This document shows, one piece after another, positions 37,107-48,192 of a stretch of 64,000 bases of DNA. The notes beneath the pieces were generated by a model. It had not been told where the DNA came from. It searched no databases and worked only from the letters and a program-made list of their open reading frames with translations. Origin of the DNA: Saccopteryx bilineata (Eukaryota; Chordata; Mammalia; Chiroptera; Emballonuridae); contig NC_089495.1 in the NCBI RefSeq assembly GCF_036850765.1, positions 66,130,410-66,194,409 of the forward strand. Reading direction: 5' to 3'. The translations under genes and the position numbers were made by a program. Within the stretch, counting starts at the first letter, position 1; every line of letters starts with the position of its first letter.

Positions 37107-37409
37107 TTTATAGATTGCTTTCTGTTAGTTTTGTGCCTTGTTTGATTCTTCTCTTTCATTTTTCTATCTTTTGTTTTTATTTGGTTGTGTTCCATACATC
37201 TTTCCTCTGTTGCTATCTTTTTTAAATCATGTGCTTCTGTGGTGGTTTTTTCAATGGTGGTTACCATTAAGTAATGAAAAGGGTTCCTACCCTGTTCATT
37301 GTAGTGCACTATTTTGTGAGTACTTTTGCCCTCCATCGCCCTTTGCTACTGTTAATCTTCATCCTCTCCCCCCCTTTCTTATTGTTGTCACAGTTTAAAG
37401 TTGGTTTTG

Positions 37410-38430
37410 TTATGTTCTTCTTGGAGCTTTTACTTGTGGCTTTGTTGTTGTTTTTTTATTCTTTGTATCTGATTGGAGAACCCCCTTTAGTATTTCCTGG
37501 AGTGGGGGTTTTCTCGTGATAAATTCTCTCATCTTTTCTGTATCTGTGAATGTTTTTATTTCTCCTTCATATTTGAAGGTTAGCTTTGATGGGTATAGTA
37601 TTCGTGGCTGAAAGTTCCTCTCTTTCAAGACTTTAAATATTGGGGTCCACTCTCTTCTAGCTTGTAGAGTTTCTGTTGAGAAATCTGATGATAATCTAAT
37701 GGGCCTTCCTTTATATGTTGTATTCTTCTCTTCCCTGGCTGCCTTGAGAATTTTTTCTTTGCAGTTGGTTTGTGCCAATTTTATTATGATGTGCCTTGAA
37801 GTAGGTTTGTTGGGGTTAAGAAAACTTGGAGTTCTGTTTGCTTCTAGAATTTGAGGTTTTAGTTCTTTCCACAGGCTTGGGAAGTTCTCATCTATTATTT
37901 GTTTGAGTATGTTCTCCATTCCATTTTCTCTCTCTTCTCTCTCTGATATACCTATTATTCTTATGTTATTCTTTCTGATGGAGTCAGATAATTCCTGTAG
38001 GGTTATTTCATTTTTTTTTAATTTTTGAATCTCTTTCTTATTCTCTTTGTTGAGCCTCAAGTTGCTTGTCTTCTATTTCGCTAATCCTCTCTTCTATCTG
38101 GCCTGTTCTATTAGCTAAGCTTGTTACCTCATTTTTCAGCTCATGAATTGAGTTTTTCATCTCTGTTTGATTTGTTTTTATAGTTTCAATTTCCTTGGAG
38201 ATATACTCTTTTTGTTCATCGAGTTGTTTCCTGAGCTCTCTAAATTGCCTTTCTGTGTTTTCTTGTATATCTCTGAGTATTTTTAGAATTTCTATTTTAA
38301 ATTCTCTGTCGTTTAACTCCAAGGTTTCCAATATCTTAAATTTTTTCTCCATAGATTTTTCCTCATCTCTCTGTGTTACCTCTCTTTCTTTTGTATCCAT
38401 GATATTCGATTTTCTCTTCTTTAATGGCAT
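37410..38430 (-). pseudogene. L1 ORF1 (RNA-binding chaperone), one frameshift
   Basis: Two overlapping frames make one gene: 38430-38038 (N-terminal 130 codons) and 38060-37410 (C-terminal). A missing base in an A-rich run near 38040 ('caaagagaataagaaa') separates them. The first half is a charged coiled coil with heptad spacing ('FKIEILKILRDIQENTERQF', 'ERISEIEDKQ') used for trimerisation. The second half has the RRM ('NNIRIIGI') and the C-terminal domain ('RPIRLSSDFSTETLQARREW'). The total of about 340 residues is the normal ORF1p length. The gap of about 300 bp to the ORF2 start is within the usual L1 inter-ORF range but long. Confidence 0.92.
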
Positions 38431-39844
38431 CTGAGGGTGGTTTTCTTGATAGTATTAATGATAAAAAAATAAAAATAAAAAAAAATTGCACGTTTTTTTT
38501 AAAAAAATTAATCATTAAATAAAGAAAAATAAAATAAGATAAAAATTTGAGGAAAAAAAGGAATAATTCCTTCCCCTCCTTTTTTCCTCTCCTCTCCTCT
38601 CCCCTCTTTTTTGAGAAAATCTTGTGATGAACTGTGAATTATATTGTACTAAATAGAACAAACAATACCTGTAGTGGAGGGCCTGAATTGGGGAGAAGTA
38701 ATATAGGGGTAAAGGAAAAAGAAAAAAAATAAAAGAAAAAAATATTTATATATAAAAAGGGGGGAGCAGTATAGACCCACAAAAAGCAAATTAGGAAAAA
38801 ATTTGGGTCAAGAATAAAATGATTTGCTTTTAGGTGTTGGCTGACTCAGAGTTATGATAAGAGGAATAAGAGGGAAACAGGAAAAAGGGGTGGAAAATTA
38901 AAAAATTACTATTGTATTTAGTGGAACAAGAACTAGATAAAATGGAGAGCCAGGGATGGGAGCACTGCTAATGTGTTAAAAAGGTGAAGTAAAAACCCTC
39001 CAAAATGCCACAAACTTAAGTTTGAGTCCCAGATAAGATAATTTGTTTGTTATTGAAGTTTGAATGAGAGAAGACGTAAAGGAGAGAGGAAGAGACTAAT
39101 ATAGAGGGAGAAAAGAGAGAGAGAGAGAGAAAAGATGGAACCACTTAAAGAAGAAAAAAGAAAAAGGAGGAGAGAGAAAGAGAGAGTTAGGGGTTTTGGA
39201 TTGCAACCCTCATAGAGAGAAAGGATGAGGAATGAAAAGATAATGGGAGATGTAACACTTATGGGTAGTGTAGTTCAAAGAGAGGCTAGAGTAAGACAGA
39301 GAGAATTAAATGACCAAATTGGAGTAGAAAAAAAAAATCAAGAATGAAGAAAAGAGACACAGACGAACAAATATAATAAAATGGGATAGGTTATAAAATC
39401 TGCAGATTATTCTTGATTTTGTGAGGTTGTCGTCTTGCTATTTCTTTTCTGTCTTTCTGGTCGGTGACTTTGTACCCCGGGTTCTGCCCCTGTGGCACGC
39501 TCTGGAAAAGGTTTGCAGTTGATAATTCTCCATGGCGATGTCATGTATTGGGCTTCAGTCTCGTTGGCAGTCGAGGTTCATTAGTGTTTATAGGCTCCAA
39601 CAGTGAGAGGATCTCTCACTGTGAGAGTGTTCCTGGAGCCTCTCTCCTAGTCTTTCCTTCCACAATTAGAAGCCTGATAATCCAGCTATGGGGTTGCTGC
39701 TGCCTCTGCCTGGATAGTAAGAGTCTCAAAGAGCTGGCAACTCCCCACTCTATTCCCACTCAGCACAGGGCTCTGAGTAAGGCTCAGTCAGTCAGACCTG
39801 CCAGCATAATCAGGCGTGGCTTCCTCCCACTCAAAGACCTCTGG

Positions 39845-40640
39845 CTCTGCCCCTCTGTGGGATAACTCGAGTGCCCACTCCTGAGGCGTTTGGAGGAATC
39901 TCTTGCCCACTCTCCGTGTGCACCCACCAGGATGTCAGACCAGACAGGTCACACTTCGAGTGAAATCCCTACCCACACGGAAAAGATCGAGCTTTGGAAT
40001 TGGCTTTCGCTCTATCCTCGTGCAGCTTTCCCAAGGGGCTAGGGCTGCCTGAGATTTCGCTCCTGGCCCACTTACAGACCTGCTCCTCTGTGGGAAAAAC
40101 ACGGGCGCCCACCTCTGAGGAGTTCGGAGGAATCTCCTGTCCACTCTTCCTGCGTGCGCACTGACCAGATTATGAGGCTCAGGTGGGACGCCTCTCACTC
40201 CGAGAAAGCCCTCTGCCCACACGGAAAAGTTACTGGGTTGGAATTGGCTTTTGCTCTGTCCCCGTGCGGCTTTCCCAGGGCGCTGGGGCTTCCACTCCTG
40301 GCCCGCTCACAGGCCTCTGACTCTGCTCCTCTGAGGGAAAACATGGGCGCCCACCTCTGAGGAGTTCGGAGGAATCTCCTGCCCACTCTGCGTGCATGCG
40401 CACTGACCAGATTATGAGGCTCAGGCGGGACGCCTCTCGCTCCGCAAAAGTCCTCCTCCCGCACAGAAAAGTTCCGCCGTTGGAGTTGGCTCCAGCTCCC
40501 TCCCCGTGCCCGGTCCCCTCAGGGCACTGGGGCTCCTAGGAGATGCTGCTTTTTTGCCCACACAGAGGCCTCTGACTCTGCTTCTCTGTGGGTTAGCACA
40601 GGCTGCGCCCACCCCTGAAGTGTTCGTAGGAATCTCTTGC
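39845..40640 (-). repeat. Tandem ~240 bp units in L1 5' UTR
   Basis: The anchor 'ggaggaatctc' recurs at 39892, 40126, 40368 and (as gtaggaatctc) 40626, spacings of 234, 242 and 258 bp. Each unit also has a 'ctctgtgggaaaa'-type start, 'gcccac', and a GC-rich 'cacacggaaaag' middle. The middle units are the most alike, sharing 'cagattatgaggctcagg' at both 40166 and 40409 regions. The arrangement resembles the promoter monomers known from rodent L1s, but the sequence is unrelated as far as I can tell. Confidence 0.8.
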
Positions 40641-41060
40641 CCACTAACCACGCCAACCAGGAGATGCGGAAAATGGCTGCCCCACTTGTCTTTCTTTGTC
40701 TGGGTTTGGCACGCGTGTTAGCTTGAATTGCCCAGGGTTTTCCACGGCTTGGATCTCCGTGCCACAGCCTGGTTTGGCTGTTTGTACTGCGGCCTGGATC
40801 TATTCACTCCCTATGCCTGCCTTAGTTTCTATATTCTCAGTTCTCAGTGAAAGCCATCCTGTTTGGATTAGAGAGGAAGGCGGAGCATTTCTTACTCCTT
40901 ATTTCCCCCGGAGTTTGACCATATATTTAGCCAATCTTTCGCTCGATCCTACCTTCAGGTGTGTTGTGAAGCATCTGAAGACTCCAAGGATAGGTTTTTC
41001 TGTTTCTGGTTGAAGAACTTGTTGAGTTTATGGGGAGATTTTCGGTATCGCTTCCTACCG

Positions 41061-41083
41061 CGCCATCACTGTGACGTCATCTA
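41061..41083 (-). promoter_or_regulatory. CRE and YY1-like motifs at L1 5' end
   Basis: TGACGTCA, the palindromic CREB/ATF consensus, is at 41072-41079. Immediately downstream on the minus strand is 'gtgatggcgcgg' with a YY1-type 'gatggcg' core. YY1 near +10 is known to fix the start of transcription in human L1. Here the two motifs lie within the first 25 bp of the element. Confidence 0.7.
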
Positions 41084-43586
41084 CTCTTCTTTCTTTATGA
41101 GTCTGGTAAAGGTTTATCAATCTTGTTTACCTTTTCAAAGAACCAGCTCTTGGTTTCATTCATCTTTTGTATTGCTTTTTTTAGCCCCTATGCCATTTAT
41201 TTCCACTGTCATCATTATAATTTCCTTCCTTATAATCCCTCTATCCTTTATTTGTTATTATTTTTCTAGTTATTTTAGATTCAGGGTTGTTTATTTGAGC
41301 TTCCTCAGGTATATCAATAATGCTACAAACTTCACTCTCAACACAGCTTTTGCTGTGTACCATAAATTTTGAGTTGTTATATGTTAATTTTCATTTGTTT
41401 AAAGGAATTTTTTAATTTTTTTCTTGATCTCATTGTTAACCCATTCATTGTTTAATAGCATGCTATTTAGCCTCTAAGTGTTGAATGTTTTCCAGTTTTT
41501 CTATTGTAGTTGATTTCTAGTTTCATGTTATAGTGATCAGAAAAGATTCAACTGTCCCACCCTCAGGAATTCTTCTTGCCCCACCCTATGGAGATTGAGC
41601 TGTTTTCAGAAGTGAAATAGGAAGCAGGGGGCAAATCAGTGACAGTTTTCTGGCATTGAGGCCAAAATTTCTCTCCTGCAGGCTTCTGAATCTATGACTG
41701 GTGCTTCTGCCTCATGGGAAACCCAATAGACACTGTCTGGACTGTGGCCAAACTGCAGCTCTGGGTCTCAAAGGACACACCCACCAAACTTCTGGGGTGT
41801 ACACCTTACTGAAGTCTAAAAAAAGACTGGATGGACTGACACTTGAGGTTGAGGGACAGAAGCCACACTCACCATCTTTACTAATCCCTAAATTGCCCCA
41901 GGTGGTTTTGTTTCAGTGGTTGAGCCTAACAGGCAGCCAGCGGAGAGAGGATACAGAAGTGAAAGAAAACTATGTTTTTTTTCAGGCCTACCCCCAGTTC
42001 CAGAGTAAGTAAAAGCCAGTCTAGATGTGTGGCTTAGTATTGCCATGTGCACCTGGACCCAGAAAAAGCAGCCAAAAACTCTGGATTGCTAGTAGATCCA
42101 AGAAGGTTGCTGAAGGCCAATCATGGGTAGTGTCTCCCACTGGTATTCACCAAGATCCCTCCATAGAGGCCCAAGGCTGGTACACCCAGTGGCCAGCTAC
42201 AGAGAGTATTGGTTTAAGACCTAACAGATCTTGCTGGTGGCGTGTACTAAAGGAGGGCTCATTGTATTCTGGGCCCAACTGAGAAACCTTTCACTCTCTG
42301 TGGTCAGCACTGGCACAGTGGTTTGTGTACATTGGACATGGTGGAGCTTCACATTCAGCTGGCCTGGATTCTGAATATCTTACCCTGCTGGGCTAGGTAC
42401 CACAAGGGGAAGGGAGAAAGGCTTGGAACATAAAGAGTTAAAATATCGGTCCCCATAAGCCTATTGTTGGGTCTGGTCAGAGTTTAGCCACTTCCTGGGA
42501 GTGAACACAGTCAGGCCCAGGAGAAGACTCTTTCAGTATCTCTCCCTGAGACCAGGGACTCGCCAGCTGGAAGACTTCAGCAAAGAGGACTGTCATTCAC
42601 ACCCAATCAGTATCTCCTGCTCAAGTTTCAGAGGATGAATAAAATTGTAGTATCCAGAAGTTTCTGAGGGATTAGTCTCTGGAGTAGAGGCCACTTTCCC
42701 TGTACTGAGCTCCTGACCAAGAATCCCCTGAACTAGGGGATCTCATTAATGTTGTATGCCTTAAGCAATCAAGCTTGCAACCTGTAGAGGGTTTGGTGGG
42801 ATGAGGCCAGTATGAGCCCACACTGCAGCCTTTCTACAGAAGACTCTGTGGGAAGACCATGCAGATGCAAGAGGAGGTGGAGCAGCTAAAAAGAGGAGGC
42901 AAATCTAATGGAACTTGGGGCTTTTATGGAGCTACTATCATCTTTAAGCAGGAGAAAACTAATCTTTATAAGCAGGATGGCCCCTCCCATACTACCAGGC
43001 ACAGAAAACAATACAAACAGCAAACAAGCAGTAGCTCCAGATAGGTAGTCCACAGCAGGTTACAAACAACAGCTGATTCCAACCCAGAAGACCCAGAATC
43101 AGTAGTGGGCAGAGAGCACCAATGCTAGACTTACAGAAGCAACATGCACAAAGGAGAAGTCCAAAAGCCACCAGACACTATGGAGAATAAATACTCTCAA
43201 CAGGACAGACACTGCACAGTGTCTAATAAACATGATAAACGTTTACCCTTAGAACTAGCCAGCCTGAAGGGATAACTGCACCCACAAAAGAAGCAACTGC
43301 ATTTGATACTTATATACAACAAGAAGGTAAATACTACCCTCAAGAAGCATTTTTAGAGCAAAGAAATTGGGTGTCCTTGAGGTCAGTACCACTGAGCCCA
43401 TCTTCCTCATAAAAACAACACAACAAATTTCAGAGTCAGACAGCACTATTTAAAACACAGACAAAATGGCAAAGAAATACAACCAAAATGAGTCAACAAT
43501 GAAATCTCCAGAAAAAGAACTAAATGAAATAGAAGTAAACAAACTACCAAACACAGTTTAAAATAAAAAATTTTAGGATTCTAAAG

Positions 43587-43987
43587 TATCTTTCTTTTGT
43601 TTGTTTCTTTCTTTTTGTGATAAAGTCAGAGAGAGGGACAGATAGGGATATACAGGAAGGGAGAGAGATGAGAAGCATCAATGCTTTGTTTGCAGCTCCT
43701 TGGTCTCCTTAGTTATTCATTGATTGCTTTTTCATATGTGCCTTGACCAGAGATTACAACAGAGTGAGTGACCCCTTGCTCAAGCCAGCAACTTTAGGCT
43801 TTAAGCCAGGAACCTTTGGGATCAGGTCAACAAACATGGTGTCATATCTATGATTCCACTATCAAGCCAGTGACCCTGTGTATAAGCTGGTGAACCCGTG
43901 CTCAAGCTGGCAACCTTGGGGTTTTGAACCTGGGTCCTTTGCATCCTAGTTTGATGCTCTAATCACTGTACCACCACCTGGTCAGGC
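43587..43987 (-). mobile_element. tRNA-derived SINE, long form, in L1 ORF1
   Basis: Near-exact duplication aggattctaaag (43575-43586) against aggatgctcaaag (43988-44000). The minus strand starts 'gcctgaccaggtggtggtac' and continues with 'gaacctgggtcc' antisense text, 'cttgagcacgggttc' blocks, 'gtcaaggcacatatgaaaaa' and a CT-rich tail. Confidence 0.88.
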
Positions 43988-44340
43988 AGGATGCTCAAAG
44001 ATCTTAAAGCAACAATGGATGGTCACAACCAGAACTTAAAGAGATAGCGAGATAGCAAGCATCAAAAAGGTTATTAAAATCATAAAAAAGAATCAGTCAG
44101 AAATGACAAATACTATATCAGAAATGAAAATTGCACAAGAAGAAATCAACAGTAGGCTGAAGAAGGATTGAATCAGTGATTTAGAGGAAAAGATTAGCAG
44201 AGAGGCAGAACAGTAAAAAAAAAAGAGGCTGAAAGAGACTGAGGAAATTCTAAGAGATTTCTGTGACAACATGAAGAAAAACAACATCTGCATCACAGGG
44301 ATTGTTGAAAAAGGAGAGAAAAAACAAAAGAGAAAGAATT

Positions 44341-44726
44341 TTTTTTTCTTCTGAAGCTGGAAACGGGGAGAGACAGTCAGACAGACTCCCGCATGCGCCC
44401 AACTGGGATCCACCTGGCACGCCCACCAGGGGGCGACGCTCTGCCCACCAGGGGGCGACACTCTGCCCCTATGGGGTATCACTCTGTTGGGACTAGAGCC
44501 ACTCTAGCACCTGGGGCAGAGGCCAAGGAGCCATCCCCAGCGCCTGGGCCATCTTTGCTCCAATGGAGCCTCGACTGCGGGAGGGGAAGAGAGAGACAGA
44601 GAGGAAGGAGAGGGGGAGGGGTGGAGAAGCAGATGGGCACTTCTCCTGTGTTCCCTGGCTGGGAATCAAACCCAAGACTTCCACATGCCAGGCCAACGCT
44701 CTACCACTGAGCCAATCAGCCAGGGC
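44341..44726 (-). mobile_element. tRNA-derived SINE, about 390 bp family, in L1 ORF1
   Basis: On the minus strand: 'ggccctggctgattggctca' head with A box, 'gtttgattcccagccagg' B box, 'aacacaggagaagtgcccat', middle block, 'gccccctggtgggc' motif twice, and A tail. The flanks 'aagagaaagaattt' and 'aagaggagagaattt' form an imperfect duplication. Confidence 0.9.
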
Positions 44727-45624
44727 CAAGAGGAGAGAATTTGTTTGAAGAAACCATAGCTGAAAATTTCCTAAATTGATGAAGAAAAAAGTCACACAAG
44801 TTCAAGAAGCACATAGTCCCATTAAAGATGAACCCAAGAAGGCCTACACCAAAACACATCATATTTAAAATACCAAAGTTAAGAGACAAAGAAAGAATAC
44901 AAAAAGCTTCAAGAGAAAGGCAATAAATTATCTACAGATGATGATTTATTTCATCCATAAGGATGAAATCTGACTCTTCAACAGAAACACTTGAGGCCAG
45001 AGGGATTGGCAAGAAATATTCAAAGTGATGCAAAACAAGAACCTACAATGAAGACTATGTTATCCAGCAAGGCTATCATTTAAAATTGAAGAAGAAATAA
45101 AAAAAAAATCTGCTGACTGAAAAAATACTCAAGGAATTTGTTACAAACAAACCAGTACAGCAAGAAATTTTAGAGGGCCTGCTATTAAAAAAAAAAGCAA
45201 AGGAAAAAAGAAATCAAGAGAAAGAGATTGGAAATTTAAAGAATAAAATGTCAATAAATAAGTACATACCAAAATAACCATAAATGTAAGTGTATTAAAT
45301 ACTCAATCAAAAGACAGAAGGTAGCTGCATGAATAAGAAAACAGGACCTGTATATGTTCTGTCTACAAGAGACCTACCTCAAAATAAAAGATAGAAATAG
45401 ACTGAAAGAGAAGAAATGGAAAAATGTATATCATGCAAATTGAAATAGAAAAAAGTTGGGGTAGAAATACTTATATCTGACAAGATATCCTTTAAAACAA
45501 AGGCTGTAGTAAGGGATAAATATAGTCACTAAAGAATGATAAAAGGAGAAATCCAACAGGAGGATATAAACATTGTAAATATTTAGGCACTTATGGAGGA
45601 GCACCTAAATATATACAGGAGATT

Positions 45625-45894
45625 TTGATGGACATAAAAGCTGATAAAGACAGAAACACTGTAATAGTAGGGGATTTTAATATCACACTAACATCAATGG
45701 ATAGATCCTCCAGTCAGAAAACTAACAAAATAACAGCAGGTTTAAATGACACACTAGATCAAGTGGATTTAATTGATATCTTCAGAACTTTACATCCCAA
45801 AGAAGCAGAATATACATTCTTTTCAAGTGCTCATGGTACATTTTCTAGTATAGACCACATGTTAGGACACAAAACAAAATGTCAACAAATTTAA
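45625..45894 (+). pseudogene. L1 ORF2 endonuclease fragment (old L1)
   Basis: The 89-codon frame keeps 'NTVIVGDFNITLTSMDRSSS', '[20 protein letters not shown]' and '[14 protein letters not shown]', the middle of the APE-like endonuclease. Upstream and downstream parts are out of frame. It belongs to the old plus-strand L1. Confidence 0.88.
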
Positions 45895-47241
45895 CAAGAT
45901 TGAAATCATATTAAGCATCTTCTCTGATCACAATGGCATGAAACTAGAAATCAACTACAGTGGAAAAACTGAAAAATATTCAAACATTCAGAGGCTAAAT
46001 AACATGTTATTAAAAAACAAATGGGTTAAAACTGAGATCAAGGAAGAAATTAAAAAATTTCCTTGAATCAAATGAATATAAACACACAACCAAAATTTAT
46101 GGGACATTGTAAAAGCAGTCCTGAGAAAGAAGTTCACAGCATTACAGACATACTTAGGAAGTGAGAGAAAGCTCAAATAAACAACCTGACACTGCATTTA
46201 AAAGAACTAGAAAAAGAACAACAAATAAAGGAAACAATAAAGGTCAGAGTGGAAATAAATTACATAGAGGCTAAAAAGCAGTCCAAAAGATCAATAAAGT
46301 CAAGAATTGGTTCTTTAAAAAGGTAAACAAGAGAGTTCAAGATGGCAGCGGAGTAGGCGGATGCACAGACACCCAGCTTTCACCACCAAACTGGAATACA
46401 AATCAATTTAGGAAAAATCAGCATGAAAAACCAACTCTGAACTGCAAGAACAGCTCTCAAAAACCAAGGAGCAAAGAAGAAGCCACAATAATCCTGGTAG
46501 GAAGCACCTGAATCACCTCTGCTTACAGGAATGGAGGAGGGTGGTGAGGCTGAGAGACCAGAGGGGATCTCACATAGGGAAAAGAGCAGAAACTACTGAT
46601 CACAGCCACTTACCTGGAGACCAGGGAGCGAGGTGTGTTGAAAAGACCAGCTTATCTCCCAAGTAGAAAGGACAGGGAAAGGGACAGACTGTGAGGGGCT
46701 AAGGAATGCAAGAAATGAACTAAAAAAGCTGACTCATCTGTGGTGGAGGTGGCCATAGCTGGGGGAGGGACTGCACCTTTCACAAAACAGAGCTGAAGTG
46801 CTTCCGGATCAGAGATCACTAGACATCTATCCAGCTCCAATCAGGGCAAAAAGACACAGCTGAAAACAAGAAGTGGGGAGGAGGGGCAGTAACTCAGGTC
46901 TCCATGGAGATCTGAGATACACCTCTCCCTACTGAAGCTGAGAAAACACCCTGCCCCAGTGAGATTAGCTGGCTAAAGAGGACTTCAGAGTCTCAGGTTA
47001 CACCCCTAGCATTCCTGGATACAGTTTCAAGGAAGCCCCCTGCTGAGATCAGTAAATGAGACTATCACCTGTTAAGAAAACAAACAAATCAAGACTTTAA
47101 AGCTGCCCAAATACGAAAGTGGATTACAGATAACAGCTGATACCAACCCTAGAAGACCTAGAAATAACACATCTGAAAACTGGAGGCAGACAACACCAAG
47201 CCTAGACTCAACCAAATCTACAAATAAAAAACCCAAACACA

Positions 47242-48135
47242 ATGAGAAGACAAAAAAGTGCAATCCAAGTGAAACCACAAGTGACACCTTCAGGAGATGT
47301 ACTGAGTGATATGGAAATAATCAAACTTCCAGAAGCGGAGTTCAAAATAATGATTGTATGGATGCTTAGGGATCTTAGAACAACAATGGATGGTCACTAT
47401 GAACACCTAAATAAAGAAATAGCAAGTATAAAAATGAATCAGTCAGAGATGACAAATACAATATCAAAAATAAAGACCACAATGGACGGAATTAAAAACA
47501 GGATAGATAGAGCAGAGGATCGAATCAGTGAGTTAGAGGACAACTGGAATGAAGTCATGAAAGCAGAGAAGAAAAGAGAAAAGAGACTCAAAAAGTCAGA
47601 GGAAACTCTTAGAGAGCTCTGTGACAACATGAAGAGAAATAACATCCGCATCATAGGGGTTTTTGAAAAAGAAGAAAAGGAACAAGGAATAGAGATTTTG
47701 TTCAATCATATCATAGCTGAAAACTTCCTGAAATTAATGCAAGAGAAACTCTCACAAGTCTTAGAAGCACAGAGGACTCCATTAAAGAGAAACCCAAAGA
47801 AACCTACACCAAGACACATCATAATTAAAATACCAAAGCTAAGCGATAAAGAGAAAATATTAAAAGCTGCAAGAGAAAAAAAAGTTATCACCTACAAAGG
47901 AGCCCCCATAAGGATGACATCTGACTTCTCAACAGAAACACTTGAGGCCAGAAGGGAATGGCAAGAAATATTAAAAGTAATGCAGAACAAGAACCTACAA
48001 CCAAGACTACTTTATCCAGCAAGGCTATCGTTTAAAATTGAAGGAGAAATAAAAAGCTTTCCAGACAAAAAACAACTCAAGGAATTCATTACAAACAAAC
48101 CAATGCTGCAGGAAATGTTAAGGGGCCTGTTGTAA
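47242..48135 (+). CDS. L1 ORF1 protein, uninterrupted
   Basis: The 297-codon frame is full length for a compact L1 ORF1p and has no stop or frameshift. Residues about 45-125 form a coiled coil rich in Glu/Lys ('MDGIKNRIDRAEDRISELED') for trimerisation. About 130-215 is the RRM, starting 'NNIRIIGV' (133-140). About 217-297 is the C-terminal domain with 'APIRMTSDFSTETLEARREW'. The protein binds L1 RNA and acts as a nucleic-acid chaperone in the cytoplasmic particle. The ATG is followed by basic residues (MRRQKS). ORF2 begins 57 bp after the stop. It could be translated if the element's promoter is active, but the ORF2 partner here is broken. Confidence 0.88.
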   Translation: MRRQKSAIQVKPQVTPSGDVLSDMEIIKLPEAEFKIMIVWMLRDLRTTMDGHYEHLNKEIASIKMNQSEMTNTISKIKTTMDGIKNRIDRAEDRISELEDNWNEVMKAEKKREKRLKKSEETLRELCDNMKRNNIRIIGVFEKEEKEQGIEILFNHIIAENFLKLMQEKLSQVLEAQRTPLKRNPKKPTPRHIIIKIPKLSDKEKILKAAREKKVITYKGAPIRMTSDFSTETLEARREWQEILKVMQNKNLQPRLLYPARLSFKIEGEIKSFPDKKQLKEFITNKPMLQEMLRGLL

Positions 48136-48192
48136 ACAGATCAAAGTGGGAAAAGAATATAGCAAAAAAGGAATACACCTTTAAAGAAGAAA

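Larger units (their letters stand above)
33029..41083 (-). mobile_element. Young full-length L1 retrotransposon
   Basis: A 13 bp exact duplication, ctcttctttcttt, lies at 33016-33028 and 41084-41096, and joining the flanks restores the old L1 without loss. The 8.05 kb element is complete from a CRE/YY1-like 5' end (41083) through 5' UTR, ORF1 (38430-37410), ORF2 (37106-33280), G-rich 3' UTR and poly(A). ATTAAA/AATAAA-type signals lie on the minus strand near 33043-33057. I see only three inactivating lesions: one frameshift in ORF1, and one stop and one frameshift in ORF2. It is thus young but probably dead in this reference. Confidence 0.93.
38431..41083 (-). promoter_or_regulatory. L1 5' UTR and internal promoter
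   Basis: This 2.65 kb segment upstream of ORF1 has two parts. An A-rich/GA-rich zone occupies 38431-39420 (plus strand 'gagagagagaga' near 39115). A CpG-rich zone occupies about 39440-41083. The CpG-rich part contains tandem repeats (39845-40640) and ends at 41083 with the presumed transcription start. Mammalian L1 5' UTRs hold an internal RNA polymerase II promoter. CpG density here is far above the window background and suggests recent insertion, before methylation-driven decay. Confidence 0.8.
29395..41545 (-). mobile_element. Old 5'-truncated L1 (host of three insertions)
   Basis: The L1 sequence occupies 29395-33028 and 41084-41545; the rest is inserted later. The minus strand reads the 3' UTR at the left (C-rich on the plus strand, 29440-29510), then ORF2 C-terminal, reverse transcriptase and linker up to 33028. 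It resumes exactly at 41084 with the linker and ends within the endonuclease coding part near 41545, where the plus-strand L1 starts. Inserted into it are a hAT MITE (30713-31027), a SINE (31964-32325) and a young L1 (33029-41083). Stops and frameshifts are dense. Confidence 0.88.

Noticed and set aside
39464..41013. Plus-strand frames of 133 and 105 codons antisense to the young L1 5' UTR
   Set aside because: They overlap GC-rich tandem repeats and have no recognisable domain. Primate ORF0 is an antisense L1 gene, but there is no sequence likeness visible here; I treat them as chance.
40696..41083. CpG-rich segment as a host-gene CpG island promoter
   Set aside because: It lies fully inside the L1 between its duplications and reads as L1 5' UTR; no host exon is visible nearby.
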